Below are positions 33,346 to 41,191 of a DNA stretch of 64,000 bases, piece by piece. Numbering within the stretch: position 1 is the stretch's first letter; each line of letters starts with the position of its first letter. This DNA is from Brevibacterium limosum. GTDB taxonomy: Bacteria > Actinomycetota > Actinomycetes > Actinomycetales > Brevibacteriaceae. A model generated the notes under the pieces. It saw nothing but the letters and a program-made list of their open reading frames with translations. It was not told the DNA's origin and ran no database searches. The position numbers were made by a program, and so were the translations under genes. Where the stretch lies: positions 124,001 to 188,000 of the forward strand of contig NZ_CP050154.1 of assembly GCF_011617705.1 (NCBI RefSeq). Direction: 5' to 3'.

Positions 33346-33804
33346 ATGACCACGACCCCGAACAGCCCCGCCGAAGCCGACCCGACCGCACCGGCGGATC
33401 CGAGCCGGCGCCGAGTGATGAAGACGGCGGGCGTGGCCGGAACGGTGGCGGTCATCGGCGGCTCCGCGGCGGCCACCTCGGCGTGTTCGTCCGACGAGGA
33501 GGCGGAGCCGACGAAGGACGCGAGCCTGCCGGCCTCCGATGTTCCCGTCGGTTCCGGCACCGTCATCGAGGACACCTACGTGATCACTCAGCCGAAGGAG
33601 GGCGAGTTCTTCGCGTTCTCATCGGTGTGCACCCACCAGGGCTGCCAGGTCACCCGGATCACCGAGGAGGCCATCATCTGCCCGTGCCATTCCTCGAACT
33701 TCTCGGTGACCACCGGAGAGGTGGTGTCCGGACCGGCCGAGGAACCGCTGCCGAAGTACGAGGTCTCCGAAAGCGGCGGCACTCTCACCGTCACGGGCAA
33801 GTAG
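33346..33804 (+). CDS. Rieske [2Fe-2S] lipoprotein with Tat-type signal
   Basis: A 152-residue exported iron-sulfur protein. The N-terminus has the twin-arginine motif SRRRVMKTAGV, a hydrophobic stretch and TSACSS, which fits a Tat-exported lipoprotein. The Rieske site is complete: CTHQGC and CPCHSS supply two Cys and two His ligands. It lacks the long transmembrane anchor of bc1-complex Rieske proteins and lies alone, so it is more likely a small redox carrier of the QcrA-independent type. AGGAG is 9 bases before the ATG. Confidence 0.9.
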   Translation: MTTTPNSPAEADPTAPADPSRRRVMKTAGVAGTVAVIGGSAAATSACSSDEEAEPTKDASLPASDVPVGSGTVIEDTYVITQPKEGEFFAFSSVCTHQGCQVTRITEEAIICPCHSSNFSVTTGEVVSGPAEEPLPKYEVSESGGTLTVTGK

Positions 33805-33830
33805 CGCCGAGGCCGACTGCCGAGCGGCAC

Positions 33831-34205
33831 TCAGAGGAAGAGCCCGGGCAGGACGAGGGCTCCGGCGACGAAGACCGCGAGGAGAGCGGAGAAAGCCAGT
33901 CCGCTCGACTCGCTGCGTCGAGTCTTCGTGTCCTCGGCCCGCCATGGCAGGTCCGGCCATACGCGCGCGGTCCGAAAGACGGCGACGACGATGACGAGCA
34001 TGCCTGCCGACCACACCCAGATGAACCAGCCGTCCCACCCTCCGAACGGTGTGATGAGGCGGATGAGCAGGATGAACACGACCGCCGTGACAATCCCTGA
34101 AAGCAGACTCAGACGGGTCTCCGCGCGGGGAGCGCGCCACGCGGTGAACGCACCCCAGGCCACGATCAGTGCCCCGATGACCGTTGAGACGAGTTCGGGG
34201 TTCAT
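33831..34205 (-). CDS. Small membrane protein of unknown function
   Basis: A 124-residue protein with four hydrophobic segments (STVIGALIVAWGAFTAW, SLLSGIVTAVVFILLIRLI, WFIWVWSAGMLVIVVAVF, AFSALLAVFVAGALVLPGLFL). It is not recognised. It overlaps the end of the serine hydrolase gene by 4 bases and is therefore translationally coupled to it. Confidence 0.75.
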   Translation of the reverse strand: MNPELVSTVIGALIVAWGAFTAWRAPRAETRLSLLSGIVTAVVFILLIRLITPFGGWDGWFIWVWSAGMLVIVVAVFRTARVWPDLPWRAEDTKTRRSESSGLAFSALLAVFVAGALVLPGLFL

Positions 34206-35305
34206 AAGCGAGGTCCCTTCTTCGAGATGATCGACGCGGCGGCGTCGACGTCATTCGCGGAATCATTGAGCACGATGACACCATTCCCGGATTTCGGATC
34301 GAAGCCGAGAAACGACCTGTAGCCGCCGGTGCCGCCGTTGTGCCAGGTGAGGTTCGGCGTTCGGTTCGTCGTCGTGAACCAGGCCCAGCCGATCCGGTCG
34401 CCGCCCTCGAACTCGGCGCGGGGTTCGGCCGCGTTCGCGCCGGGTGCGGTTCCGTCCCGCACGGCCCGCAGCCAGATGCTCATGTCGTGGGTCGTCGAGC
34501 GGACCGCTCCGGCCGAAGCCGAACCGCTCATCGTCCACGGAGCCGCCGGCAGCCCCGAGGCCGTGTACCCGTGGCCGATGCCCTCGGCAGAGTCTGGTAC
34601 GAACGTCTCCTTCATTCCCAGGGGTGCGGTGATGCGCTCTGCGACGAGGTCCGCATACTCCATGCCCGTCACCTCGACGAGAGCCTGGCCGAGGACGGCG
34701 AAACCGAAGTTCGAATACGCGGGTTCAGGGTCGCCGATCTCCACGTCGATGAGACTCGTCACGATCTCCGCCGAATTCGCACGGTACGGATCCGTGTGCA
34801 GATAGTTCGACAGGGTGCTCATCGCTCCGTCGATGAAGTTCGGCGCCGGTACCTGCGCGGGCAGCCCGGACCGCTGCATCGCAATCGACTCGAGCGTCAC
34901 CTCGGCGACCTTTCCCTCGAGATCCGGCCAGACCTCGCCGAGGCGGGTGTCCGCCTCGACCTCCCCGCGGTCGATCGCATCGGCGAAGAGGGCGGCGGTG
35001 AACGTCTTCGTGATCGAGCCGATCTCGAACTCGGTGTGCTCATCGGCCCCGGTGCCCGCGAACGTCACCTCGTCGCCGTGGATGTGGGCTGCGGCCACAT
35101 GCTGCCAATGCCTGCTGCCGAGGCTCTGCTCGACGTCGGCCATGAGACCGGCATCGCCGGTCGCTGCGCCCTGGAACCCGCGTGGCCACGGAGTGATCGC
35201 CGCGAGCGCGGCGGCCGTCAGCGCGGCGGCGATGATTGCGATCAACCGGCACCGAGGCAGGGATGGGTTTGTCGCGGGAGTGCGGTGTTCCTCGGTGGTG
35301 GTCAT
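34202..35305 (-). CDS. Class C beta-lactamase-like serine hydrolase
   Basis: A 367-residue extracytoplasmic hydrolase of the AmpC/penicillin-binding fold. An N-terminal signal or anchor helix (LIAIIAAALTAAALAAI) precedes the catalytic SITK motif, YSNFGFAVLG (the YxN motif) and WHNGGTGGYRSFLG (the third motif, HNG in place of KTG). The HxG variant is common in esterases and D-aminopeptidases of this fold, so true beta-lactamase activity is not implied. GGAGG lies 6 bases upstream of the ATG. Confidence 0.87.
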   Translation of the reverse strand: MTTTEEHRTPATNPSLPRCRLIAIIAAALTAAALAAITPWPRGFQGAATGDAGLMADVEQSLGSRHWQHVAAAHIHGDEVTFAGTGADEHTEFEIGSITKTFTAALFADAIDRGEVEADTRLGEVWPDLEGKVAEVTLESIAMQRSGLPAQVPAPNFIDGAMSTLSNYLHTDPYRANSAEIVTSLIDVEIGDPEPAYSNFGFAVLGQALVEVTGMEYADLVAERITAPLGMKETFVPDSAEGIGHGYTASGLPAAPWTMSGSASAGAVRSTTHDMSIWLRAVRDGTAPGANAAEPRAEFEGGDRIGWAWFTTTNRTPNLTWHNGGTGGYRSFLGFDPKSGNGVIVLNDSANDVDAAASIISKKGPRL

Positions 35306-35386
35306 CGTTCCTCCTGGTGAGCAGGGGTGGGATGTGCGGTGGTCGGGATCGGGCCGCACAGTGCGCGGTGCGGTCGAGAGGTGTGG

Positions 35387-35983
35387 TCAGTGCGTGCCGA
35401 TGAGGACGAGGGTGAGCAGCGGGATGACCCGCTGGGCAGGCACGCGCCAGTGTCCGCGGCGGGCGCTTTCGAGCCATCCGGCCCCGGCGAGGGCATGCAC
35501 ATGGTGGTAGATCTGCCCGGACGTGCCGAAGCGCTCGTCCTTTCCGAGCTCGGCCACGGTGCTCGTGCCCTCGTAGATCGCCTGAAGCAGCTGGAGTCGG
35601 ACGGGATGACCGAGTGCTGCCAGGGACTCGGCCGCCTCGGCGAAGTCGATCTGCGCCAGCCCCGCACTGTTGAGACCCATCTGCCACGCCACGGGATCGG
35701 AGCTGCCCGGGGGAGTGGTGTACCCGGTGTAGGTCACCCCATCGCCGAGGTGGTCGACGAGTCCGTGCAGAGCCCAGAACGTCTCCGTGTCGCTCGGCAG
35801 GGCCGTGCCCGCTCTGTCGGACAGCGCAGACGATTCCGCTGTGACTGTCGATCGTGCGTCCGGATTCTCCTGTGCTGCCGCAGTCTCCTGAGGCGACCCG
35901 GGCGTGGCGGTCGCAGCCTCGAGTTCGGCGACTCGACGCTCGAGCGCGGAGAGGCGTTCGTCAGCTGATGCGATCGGTTCCAT
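35387..35983 (-). CDS. Winged-helix transcriptional regulator (ArsR-like)
   Basis: A 198-residue regulator. It starts with a short coiled coil (ERLSALERRVAELEAA), has a Ser/Ala-rich linker, and ends with an ArsR-type winged helix (ESLAALGHPVRLQLLQAIYEGTSTVAELGKDERFGTSGQIYHHVHALAGAGWLE). The start lies 6 bases after TATTGT and just downstream of the palindrome TACGTAATTACGTA, so it is probably leaderless and autoregulated. The downstream serine hydrolase operon, 81 bases away on the same strand, is a candidate target. Confidence 0.85.
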   Translation of the reverse strand: MEPIASADERLSALERRVAELEAATATPGSPQETAAAQENPDARSTVTAESSALSDRAGTALPSDTETFWALHGLVDHLGDGVTYTGYTTPPGSSDPVAWQMGLNSAGLAQIDFAEAAESLAALGHPVRLQLLQAIYEGTSTVAELGKDERFGTSGQIYHHVHALAGAGWLESARRGHWRVPAQRVIPLLTLVLIGTH

Positions 35984-35989
35984 GTGTCG

Positions 35990-36016
35990 ACAATACAATA
36001 AATACGTAATTACGTA
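35990..36016. promoter_or_regulatory. Promoter and palindromic operator TACGTAATTACGTA
   Basis: A perfect 14-bp palindrome (36003-36016) in very AT-rich DNA, directly upstream of the regulator's -10 hexamer TATTGT (35990-35995). It lies about where the -35 region would be, so binding would block transcription. Autorepression is inferred. Confidence 0.65.
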
Positions 36017-36104
36017 AATACAGAGGTGCCACAACAGCGGTGCCCGTCAGTCCCTGAGACGACACTGACCGGACAGACTCAGCTGGGAGACCTAGACTGG
36101 TGCC

Positions 36105-37049
36105 GTGATGAGTACCGAAGAACCGCGCACCGAATCCACGCCTCCGCGTTCCGAGGCCGCACCGCAGGCCGTTGCCGCAGCGAGGCGACTCGGCTGGCCC
36201 ATGGTCGTGCGCGGAATCCTCGGTGTCGTCTTCGGCATCGTCACCGTCTTCTGGCCCCGCGATGCGAGCAATCCGCTGCAGCTGAGCCTGCCGACCGAGG
36301 TCGTCGACCACCTCGCCATCGGCTACCTCATCCTCTTCGCCCTGGCGCTGGTCTTCCAGGCCGTGCGCTCGCCGTTGAACGTGCGCACCGCGGTCTTCGG
36401 CCAGGCCGTCATCGCGATCCCGGCGATCGTCTTCCTCTTCCTCGCCGACAATCCCGCCGAACTGCGCGCGGCCCTGAGCATCTGGGCCCTGCTGCACGGC
36501 GCCCTCGAATTCTGGACCTACCGACAGCTGCGGTCCCAGCCCATGGCCTCGGACTTCCTCATCGCCTCAGGAGTCCACGTCCTGCTCGGCATCATCCTCG
36601 TCTTCGGTGACGGAATGGAAGCCTTGTCGATCCTCGGCTTCACCGGCGCCGCGACCCTCATCGCCGGTGTGATCTTCATCATCGGCGGGTACTCCCGCCT
36701 GAGCAAGGGTCGCCAACTGGCCAAGCTCGGTGCCCTGCCCGAGCAGATCGACACCCCCACCGAGGCGGCCGACCCCGCCGGGGCGGCCGACCCCGCCGGG
36801 GCGGCCGACCCCGCCGACACTCCCGCCGCCCCTTCCGACTCCTCTGACGTCGCCGGCGCCGCGGACTCCTCCGACGACTATGACGCCACGGCCCCTTCCG
36901 GTGCCGCAGACCCCTCGGGCGCCGTCGAATCGGGCGAGTCGACCGACCCCGCCGGCGAATCCGATCGTGCCGTCGATGCCGGTCACGCAGCCGAGTCCGA
37001 GCATCCCGATGATCCGGACAACGACGCCCCTGTGAAGAAAGAGCCCTGA
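36105..37049 (+). CDS. DUF308-type membrane protein with acidic repeat tail
   Basis: A 314-residue protein with six helices of the DUF308/HdeD type (VRGILGVVFGIVTVFWP, LAIGYLILFALALVFQAV, FGQAVIAIPAIVFLFLAD, FLIASGVHVLLGIILVFG and others). A cytoplasmic tail of about 110 residues, rich in Ala, Asp, Ser and Pro, includes three tandem AADPAG units. The GTG at 36105 is 6 bases after TAGACT, so it is preferred over the adjoining ATG at 36108. The function of the family is unclear, though HdeD is linked to acid resistance. Confidence 0.78.
   Translation: MMSTEEPRTESTPPRSEAAPQAVAAARRLGWPMVVRGILGVVFGIVTVFWPRDASNPLQLSLPTEVVDHLAIGYLILFALALVFQAVRSPLNVRTAVFGQAVIAIPAIVFLFLADNPAELRAALSIWALLHGALEFWTYRQLRSQPMASDFLIASGVHVLLGIILVFGDGMEALSILGFTGAATLIAGVIFIIGGYSRLSKGRQLAKLGALPEQIDTPTEAADPAGAADPAGAADPADTPAAPSDSSDVAGAADSSDDYDATAPSGAADPSGAVESGESTDPAGESDRAVDAGHAAESEHPDDPDNDAPVKKEP
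36765..36818 (+). repeat. 18-bp coding tandem repeat, three copies
   Basis: GCGGCCGACCCCGCCGGG is repeated three times in the DUF308 protein tail, the last copy diverging at its end, giving AADPAG repeats. Such identical GC-rich units can slip during replication, so copy number may vary between strains. Confidence 0.85.
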
Positions 37050-37084
37050 CCGGCACCCGAGCCAACCGAGACATCCGAGGTGAG

Positions 37085-39730
37085 ATGAGCACTGTCGAAT
37101 ACGAGAGCGCAACCGAATCCCGATTGGCCACCATCGCCGCCTCGGTGAGGTCCTCCGAGCTTCTGGGCGACCTGGCCGAAGCGAGCCGAGCGCTCGACCC
37201 CGCCCTCTTCCGGCGTCTCTTCGAACTCTCCCGCTCCCCATCCCTGCTGGTGGCCACCGACTACGACGGGACGATCGCGCCCATCGTCGACGTGCCCAGC
37301 CAAGCCTTTCCCCTGGAGGGCTCGGTCGATTCGCTGCGTGCGCTCGCCCTGCTGCCGACCACCTCGGCGGGGGTCATCTCCGGTCGCAGCCTGCGCGATC
37401 TCGCGGCGATGTCGCGACTGCCCCGCGAGGTTCACCTCTTCGGATCTCACGGCGGCGAGACCGACACATTCACCATCGACGCCCTCACCGAATCGCAGCG
37501 GGCGGTCCTGGCCGACTTCCGCGCCGATCTCACCCGCACCCTGCCGCGAGAGGTCATCGAGCACAAGACCACGGGCGCTGCCGTGCATCTGCGCGGACTC
37601 GAGGAGGCGAATCGACGCGACATCGAAGCCGCTGTCGAGAAGCTCGCCGCCGCCCATCCGATCCATCCCACCCGCGGCAAGCAGGTCATCGACCTGACCG
37701 TCGTGCCCTCCTCGAAGGCCGATGCGCTGACCCGCCTGCGCAGCCAGACCGGAGCGGAAGCCGTCGTGTTCATCGGAGACGACACCGCCGACGAATTCGC
37801 CCTCGAAACCCTCAGGGCCGACGACCTCGGACTCAAGGTCGGAGCCGAAGCAGCGCCCACGCACGCCGATTTCCGGTTGGACTCACCGGACGAGGTCTCC
37901 ACCGTCCTCGGCGCGCTGTTCGAACTGCGCAAGTCCTGGCTCTTCGGCCGCCGCGCCACCCCGATCCAGCGGCACAGCCTGATCGGCAACGGTCAGTCGA
38001 CCGCGCTCATCGACCCTGCAGGCAGCATCTGCTGGATGCCGCACCCGATGCCGCACTCGGCGTCGATGTTCTCCGAGGTCCTGGGCAGCGAGGCGGCCGG
38101 CTTCTTCGCTGTCGCCCCTGCCAACGGAGCCGCTCCGCTGACCCAGCGCTACCTCGGGAACTCGACTCTGCTCGAGACGCGGTGGGCCGGGCTGAGCTGT
38201 GTAGACTACCTCGCTCCCGTCGACGGACACAGCGACGACACGATCGTCGTCCGGGTGCTCACCGGCGACGTCCCGACCCGCATTCGCTTCGCACCCCGAC
38301 TCGACTACGCAACGATTCCTACCCGCATGACCAGGACCGATGACGGTGTGGCGCTGCTCGGCACGGCGGAGCCGATCGAACTCCACGCCCCCGGCATCGA
38401 CTTCGAGATCGTCGAGCACGGAGATTCCCACACCGCCGAGGCGACCGTCATCCCCTCGCAGCGGCCCGGCGGATCCGTCGTCCTCGTCCTCGCCTGCGGA
38501 ACCGGCACCGGCGACGCCGGATATATGGCCACCGGCGGGGAGCACCATGTGCGCGAGCGCGCCCTGAACTTCTGGACCAACTGGGTCGAGTCGCTCACCC
38601 TGCCTGGCCACCACCGCGAGGAGGTCATCCGGTCGGCGATCACATTGCGCGCACTGTGCCACGAACCCACCGGCGGAGTCCTCGCTGCCCCCACCACCTC
38701 CCTGCCCGAGGGCATCGGCGGCGTCCGCAACTGGGACTATCGCTATACGTGGCTGCGCGACGGATCGATGACCGTCCGCGCCCTGCTCGCGCTCGGATCC
38801 ACCGGTGAGGCCGAAGGATTCCTCACCTGGCTGTCGGGGGTCCTCGAGCGCACGGTCTCTCCCGAACAGCTCCATCCGCTCTATGCCGTCGACGGTTCGG
38901 CCCTGACCACCGAGGCGGTGCTCAACCACCTGCCCGGATACGCCGGTTCCCGGCCGGTGCGGGTCGGCAACGCCGCCGAACATCAGGTCCAACTGGACGT
39001 GTTCGGCCCGGTCACGGAGCTGCTCGACGAACTCAGCGGCCACCTCGGCGAGTTGCCCGAAGATTATTGGACGCTCACCTGTCAGATGGTCGAAGCCGTG
39101 GGCAAACGGTGGTTCGAGGCCGATCACGGGATCTGGGAGGCCAGGCGCCCGCCGAAGCACAACGTGTACACGCGGGTGATGTGCTGGGTGACGGTCGACC
39201 GGGCGCTGCGGATCGCGGACCGGTTCGATCGGGAGCCGCCCGGTGCGTGGCGGCAGCTGCGTGAGGAGATCGCCCAGGATGTGCTCACTCACGGCTACAA
39301 CGAGGAAGTCGGGGCGTTCACCGTCGCCTACGGGGAGACCGACCTGGATTCGGCGGCGCTGTTCGTCGGGCTCTCGGGGCTGCTCGACGCCGACGACCCG
39401 CGATTCGTGTCCACCGTCGATGCGATCGAACGCGAACTGCGGGTCGGGCCGACGGTCTTCCGCTATCGCTACGACGATGGGCTGCCCGGTCTCGAGGGCG
39501 GGTTCCACATCTGCACGACCTGGCTCATCGAAGCCTTCATCAAGGTCGGCCGCATCGACGACGCCTGGGACCTGTTCCGACAGGTCGACGCCCTGCTCGG
39601 ACCCACAGGGCTGCTGTCGGAGGAGTACGACCCGGTCGCCGAGATGCACCTGGGCAACCACCCGCAGGCATACTCGCACCTCGGCTACATCCGCGTCGCC
39701 CAGCAGCTCGACGCGTACCGCCCCACCTGA
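37085..39730 (+). CDS. Trehalose-6-phosphate phosphatase fused to a GH15 glycosidase (trehalase-like)
   Basis: An 881-residue two-domain enzyme. Residues about 50-280 are a HAD-type trehalose-phosphatase: DYDGTIAP (59-66) holds the nucleophile, SGRSLRDL follows, and FIGDDTADEFAL is the metal motif. Residues about 300-881 are a glycoside hydrolase family 15 domain: GQSTALIDPAGSICWMPHPMP, GVRNWDYRYTWLRDGSMTVRAL and EGGFHICTTWLIEAF. GH15 members of this type in actinobacteria include trehalases. The fusion would remove phosphate from trehalose-6-phosphate and then possibly split trehalose. No trehalose-phosphate synthase is next to it. GAGGTGAG lies upstream of the ATG. Confidence 0.9.
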   Translation: MSTVEYESATESRLATIAASVRSSELLGDLAEASRALDPALFRRLFELSRSPSLLVATDYDGTIAPIVDVPSQAFPLEGSVDSLRALALLPTTSAGVISGRSLRDLAAMSRLPREVHLFGSHGGETDTFTIDALTESQRAVLADFRADLTRTLPREVIEHKTTGAAVHLRGLEEANRRDIEAAVEKLAAAHPIHPTRGKQVIDLTVVPSSKADALTRLRSQTGAEAVVFIGDDTADEFALETLRADDLGLKVGAEAAPTHADFRLDSPDEVSTVLGALFELRKSWLFGRRATPIQRHSLIGNGQSTALIDPAGSICWMPHPMPHSASMFSEVLGSEAAGFFAVAPANGAAPLTQRYLGNSTLLETRWAGLSCVDYLAPVDGHSDDTIVVRVLTGDVPTRIRFAPRLDYATIPTRMTRTDDGVALLGTAEPIELHAPGIDFEIVEHGDSHTAEATVIPSQRPGGSVVLVLACGTGTGDAGYMATGGEHHVRERALNFWTNWVESLTLPGHHREEVIRSAITLRALCHEPTGGVLAAPTTSLPEGIGGVRNWDYRYTWLRDGSMTVRALLALGSTGEAEGFLTWLSGVLERTVSPEQLHPLYAVDGSALTTEAVLNHLPGYAGSRPVRVGNAAEHQVQLDVFGPVTELLDELSGHLGELPEDYWTLTCQMVEAVGKRWFEADHGIWEARRPPKHNVYTRVMCWVTVDRALRIADRFDREPPGAWRQLREEIAQDVLTHGYNEEVGAFTVAYGETDLDSAALFVGLSGLLDADDPRFVSTVDAIERELRVGPTVFRYRYDDGLPGLEGGFHICTTWLIEAFIKVGRIDDAWDLFRQVDALLGPTGLLSEEYDPVAEMHLGNHPQAYSHLGYIRVAQQLDAYRPT

Positions 39731-39798
39731 GGTGTACGGCGGTCGCAGCGGCGCCAGCCCCAGCCGCGAGCCGCCCGAACGCGGCGGCCGCACACCTC
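39729..39798. terminator. Imperfect hairpin after the trehalose enzyme
   Basis: GAGGTGTACGGC at the stop codon pairs with GGCCGCACACCTC (39786-39798), with one mismatch and a large GC-rich loop. It is probably a terminator. Confidence 0.4.
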
Positions 39799-39819
39799 CC
39801 GGCCGCTCAACCGTGCCTT

Positions 39820-39876
39820 AGGTGGACGAAATGGTCACAGAAACCGCCAGCCGGAGGGTGACCATTTCGCCCACCT
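39820..39876. repeat. Long inverted repeat between convergent genes
   Basis: A 19-bp stem: AGGTGGACGAAATGGTCAC (39820-39838) pairs with 39858-39876 with a single wobble pair, around a 19-base loop. It lies between the convergent trehalose and MaoC genes and could stop transcription from both sides. Confidence 0.8.
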
Positions 39877-39930
39877 GAGACTGGATTGAGTGCCCAGGAG
39901 CTGCTGCCTCACTCGAGAGACCTCGCAGCC

Positions 39931-40383
39931 TCACTCGACGAGGAGGGTGACCACCTCGGCGACGCATGCGGGACGGTCTTCACCGTCGATCTCGATCGTG
40001 TGCTCGAGGATGACCTGCGTGCCCTTGTCGCCGCGGATGACGTTGTTGACGCTGATGGTTCCGCGCAGTCGGGAGCCGACGACGACGGGCTGGAGGAAGC
40101 GGACCTTGTTGAGTCCGTAGTTGACGCGGATGGCCACGCCTTCGATGGTGAAGACCTCGGTGGAGAACTTCGGGATCAGCGCAAGGGTGAAGAATCCGTG
40201 CACGATCGTCGCACCGTAAGGGCCCTCGGCCGCGCGCGCTTCGTCGACGTGGATCCACTGGTGGTCGCCGGTGACGTCGGCGAAGGTGTTGATGGCGTCC
40301 TGGTCCATCGTCATCCATTCGGAGGAGCCGAGCTCCTGGCCGATGAGCGATTCGATCTCGTCGATGCCATTGATTGTGCGCAA
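39931..40383 (-). CDS. MaoC-like dehydratase ((R)-specific enoyl-CoA hydratase type)
   Basis: A 150-residue hot-dog-fold protein. The family motif is MDQDAINTFADVTGDHQWIHVD, holding the catalytic Asp/His pair, followed by GPYGATIVHGFFTLALIP. Relatives hydrate trans-2-enoyl-CoA or act on related CoA esters. The start is the TTG at 40383, because AAAGGAG lies 6 bases before it; reading from an upstream ATG would add about 54 residues unlike any MaoC N-terminus. There is no neighbouring fatty-acid gene. Confidence 0.88.
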   Translation of the reverse strand: MRTINGIDEIESLIGQELGSSEWMTMDQDAINTFADVTGDHQWIHVDEARAAEGPYGATIVHGFFTLALIPKFSTEVFTIEGVAIRVNYGLNKVRFLQPVVVGSRLRGTISVNNVIRGDKGTQVILEHTIEIDGEDRPACVAEVVTLLVE

Positions 40384-40529
40384 GTGGTTCTCCTTTGATC
40401 CTGGCTCAGATGGTGAGCGGACATTCGATCGAGGTCCGCTGTCCTTGGCATCATACGTGGCGGGCCGTCCGAGGCCGCCCGGGCGTCCGGACTGTGAGTC
40501 GCACGCTCCGCGTCCGTTAGGTTGGAGGC

Positions 40530-41078
40530 ATGGCCGACAATGCACAGGAACGTCCCGATGCGCTGACGCATCCCCTCTCGCCGAGGTGGCTGGAGCGTCC
40601 CGACGGCTACCGTCACTTCGAATCCGCGTACTTCGTCGGCCGTGGCCGGGACACGTTCGACCGCTGCGCCGAGGAGCTGCTGCACTGGGAGGTCAAGATC
40701 CGCAGCGGCTTCGACATCGATGTGGACGGCGACATCGACGTGGACGGCGACGGAGCTGCGCGGCCGCCGCGTGTGGAGCGTGAGCAGGAACCGACGATTC
40801 GGGTGCGCCTGGGACCGTTCCGGCTGCCCGAGCCTTCCCGAGTCATCGATGTCTTCGAGACTGAGGATCGGTGCGGCTTCACCTACGGCACGAAGTCGGG
40901 GCATCCGATCACCGGCGAGGAGTCATTCATCCTCATCCGCACCGCCGATGACCGGGTCTTTCTCGTTCTGAGGTCGGTCTCGCGGGCGGGGCTGGGAATC
41001 TGGCGACTCGGCGAACCAATCGTCCGGCTCGCTCAGATCGTCTACCGGCACCGCTACGGGCGGGCGCTGCGCCGCTGA
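40530..41078 (+). CDS. DUF1990 family protein
   Basis: A 182-residue protein of the DUF1990 family (GYRHFESAYFVGRGRDTFDRCAEELLHWEV ... GFTYGTKSGHPITGEESFILIR ... VYRHRYGRAL), of unknown biochemical role. A short tandem insertion, DIDVDGDIDVDGD (residues about 62-74), comes from a repeated 12-base unit. TAGGTT ends 6 bases before the ATG, and the spacer is itself GGAGG-like. Confidence 0.85.
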   Translation: MADNAQERPDALTHPLSPRWLERPDGYRHFESAYFVGRGRDTFDRCAEELLHWEVKIRSGFDIDVDGDIDVDGDGAARPPRVEREQEPTIRVRLGPFRLPEPSRVIDVFETEDRCGFTYGTKSGHPITGEESFILIRTADDRVFLVLRSVSRAGLGIWRLGEPIVRLAQIVYRHRYGRALRR

Positions 41079-41191
41079 CTGTGCAGCGCAGAGGCGATCC
41101 GGTTGCGAGCTGCGGGTTCGGGTGCCTGGGCGCACATTATGGGCTGCCTCGGCGGCAAGAAGTGCGTGCTGCCGGACAGACCGCTGTTCGA

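Noticed and set aside
34202..35305. Antibiotic-resistance beta-lactamase
   Set aside because: The third motif is HNG, and the gene is coupled to a small membrane protein; esterase or peptidase roles are equally likely.
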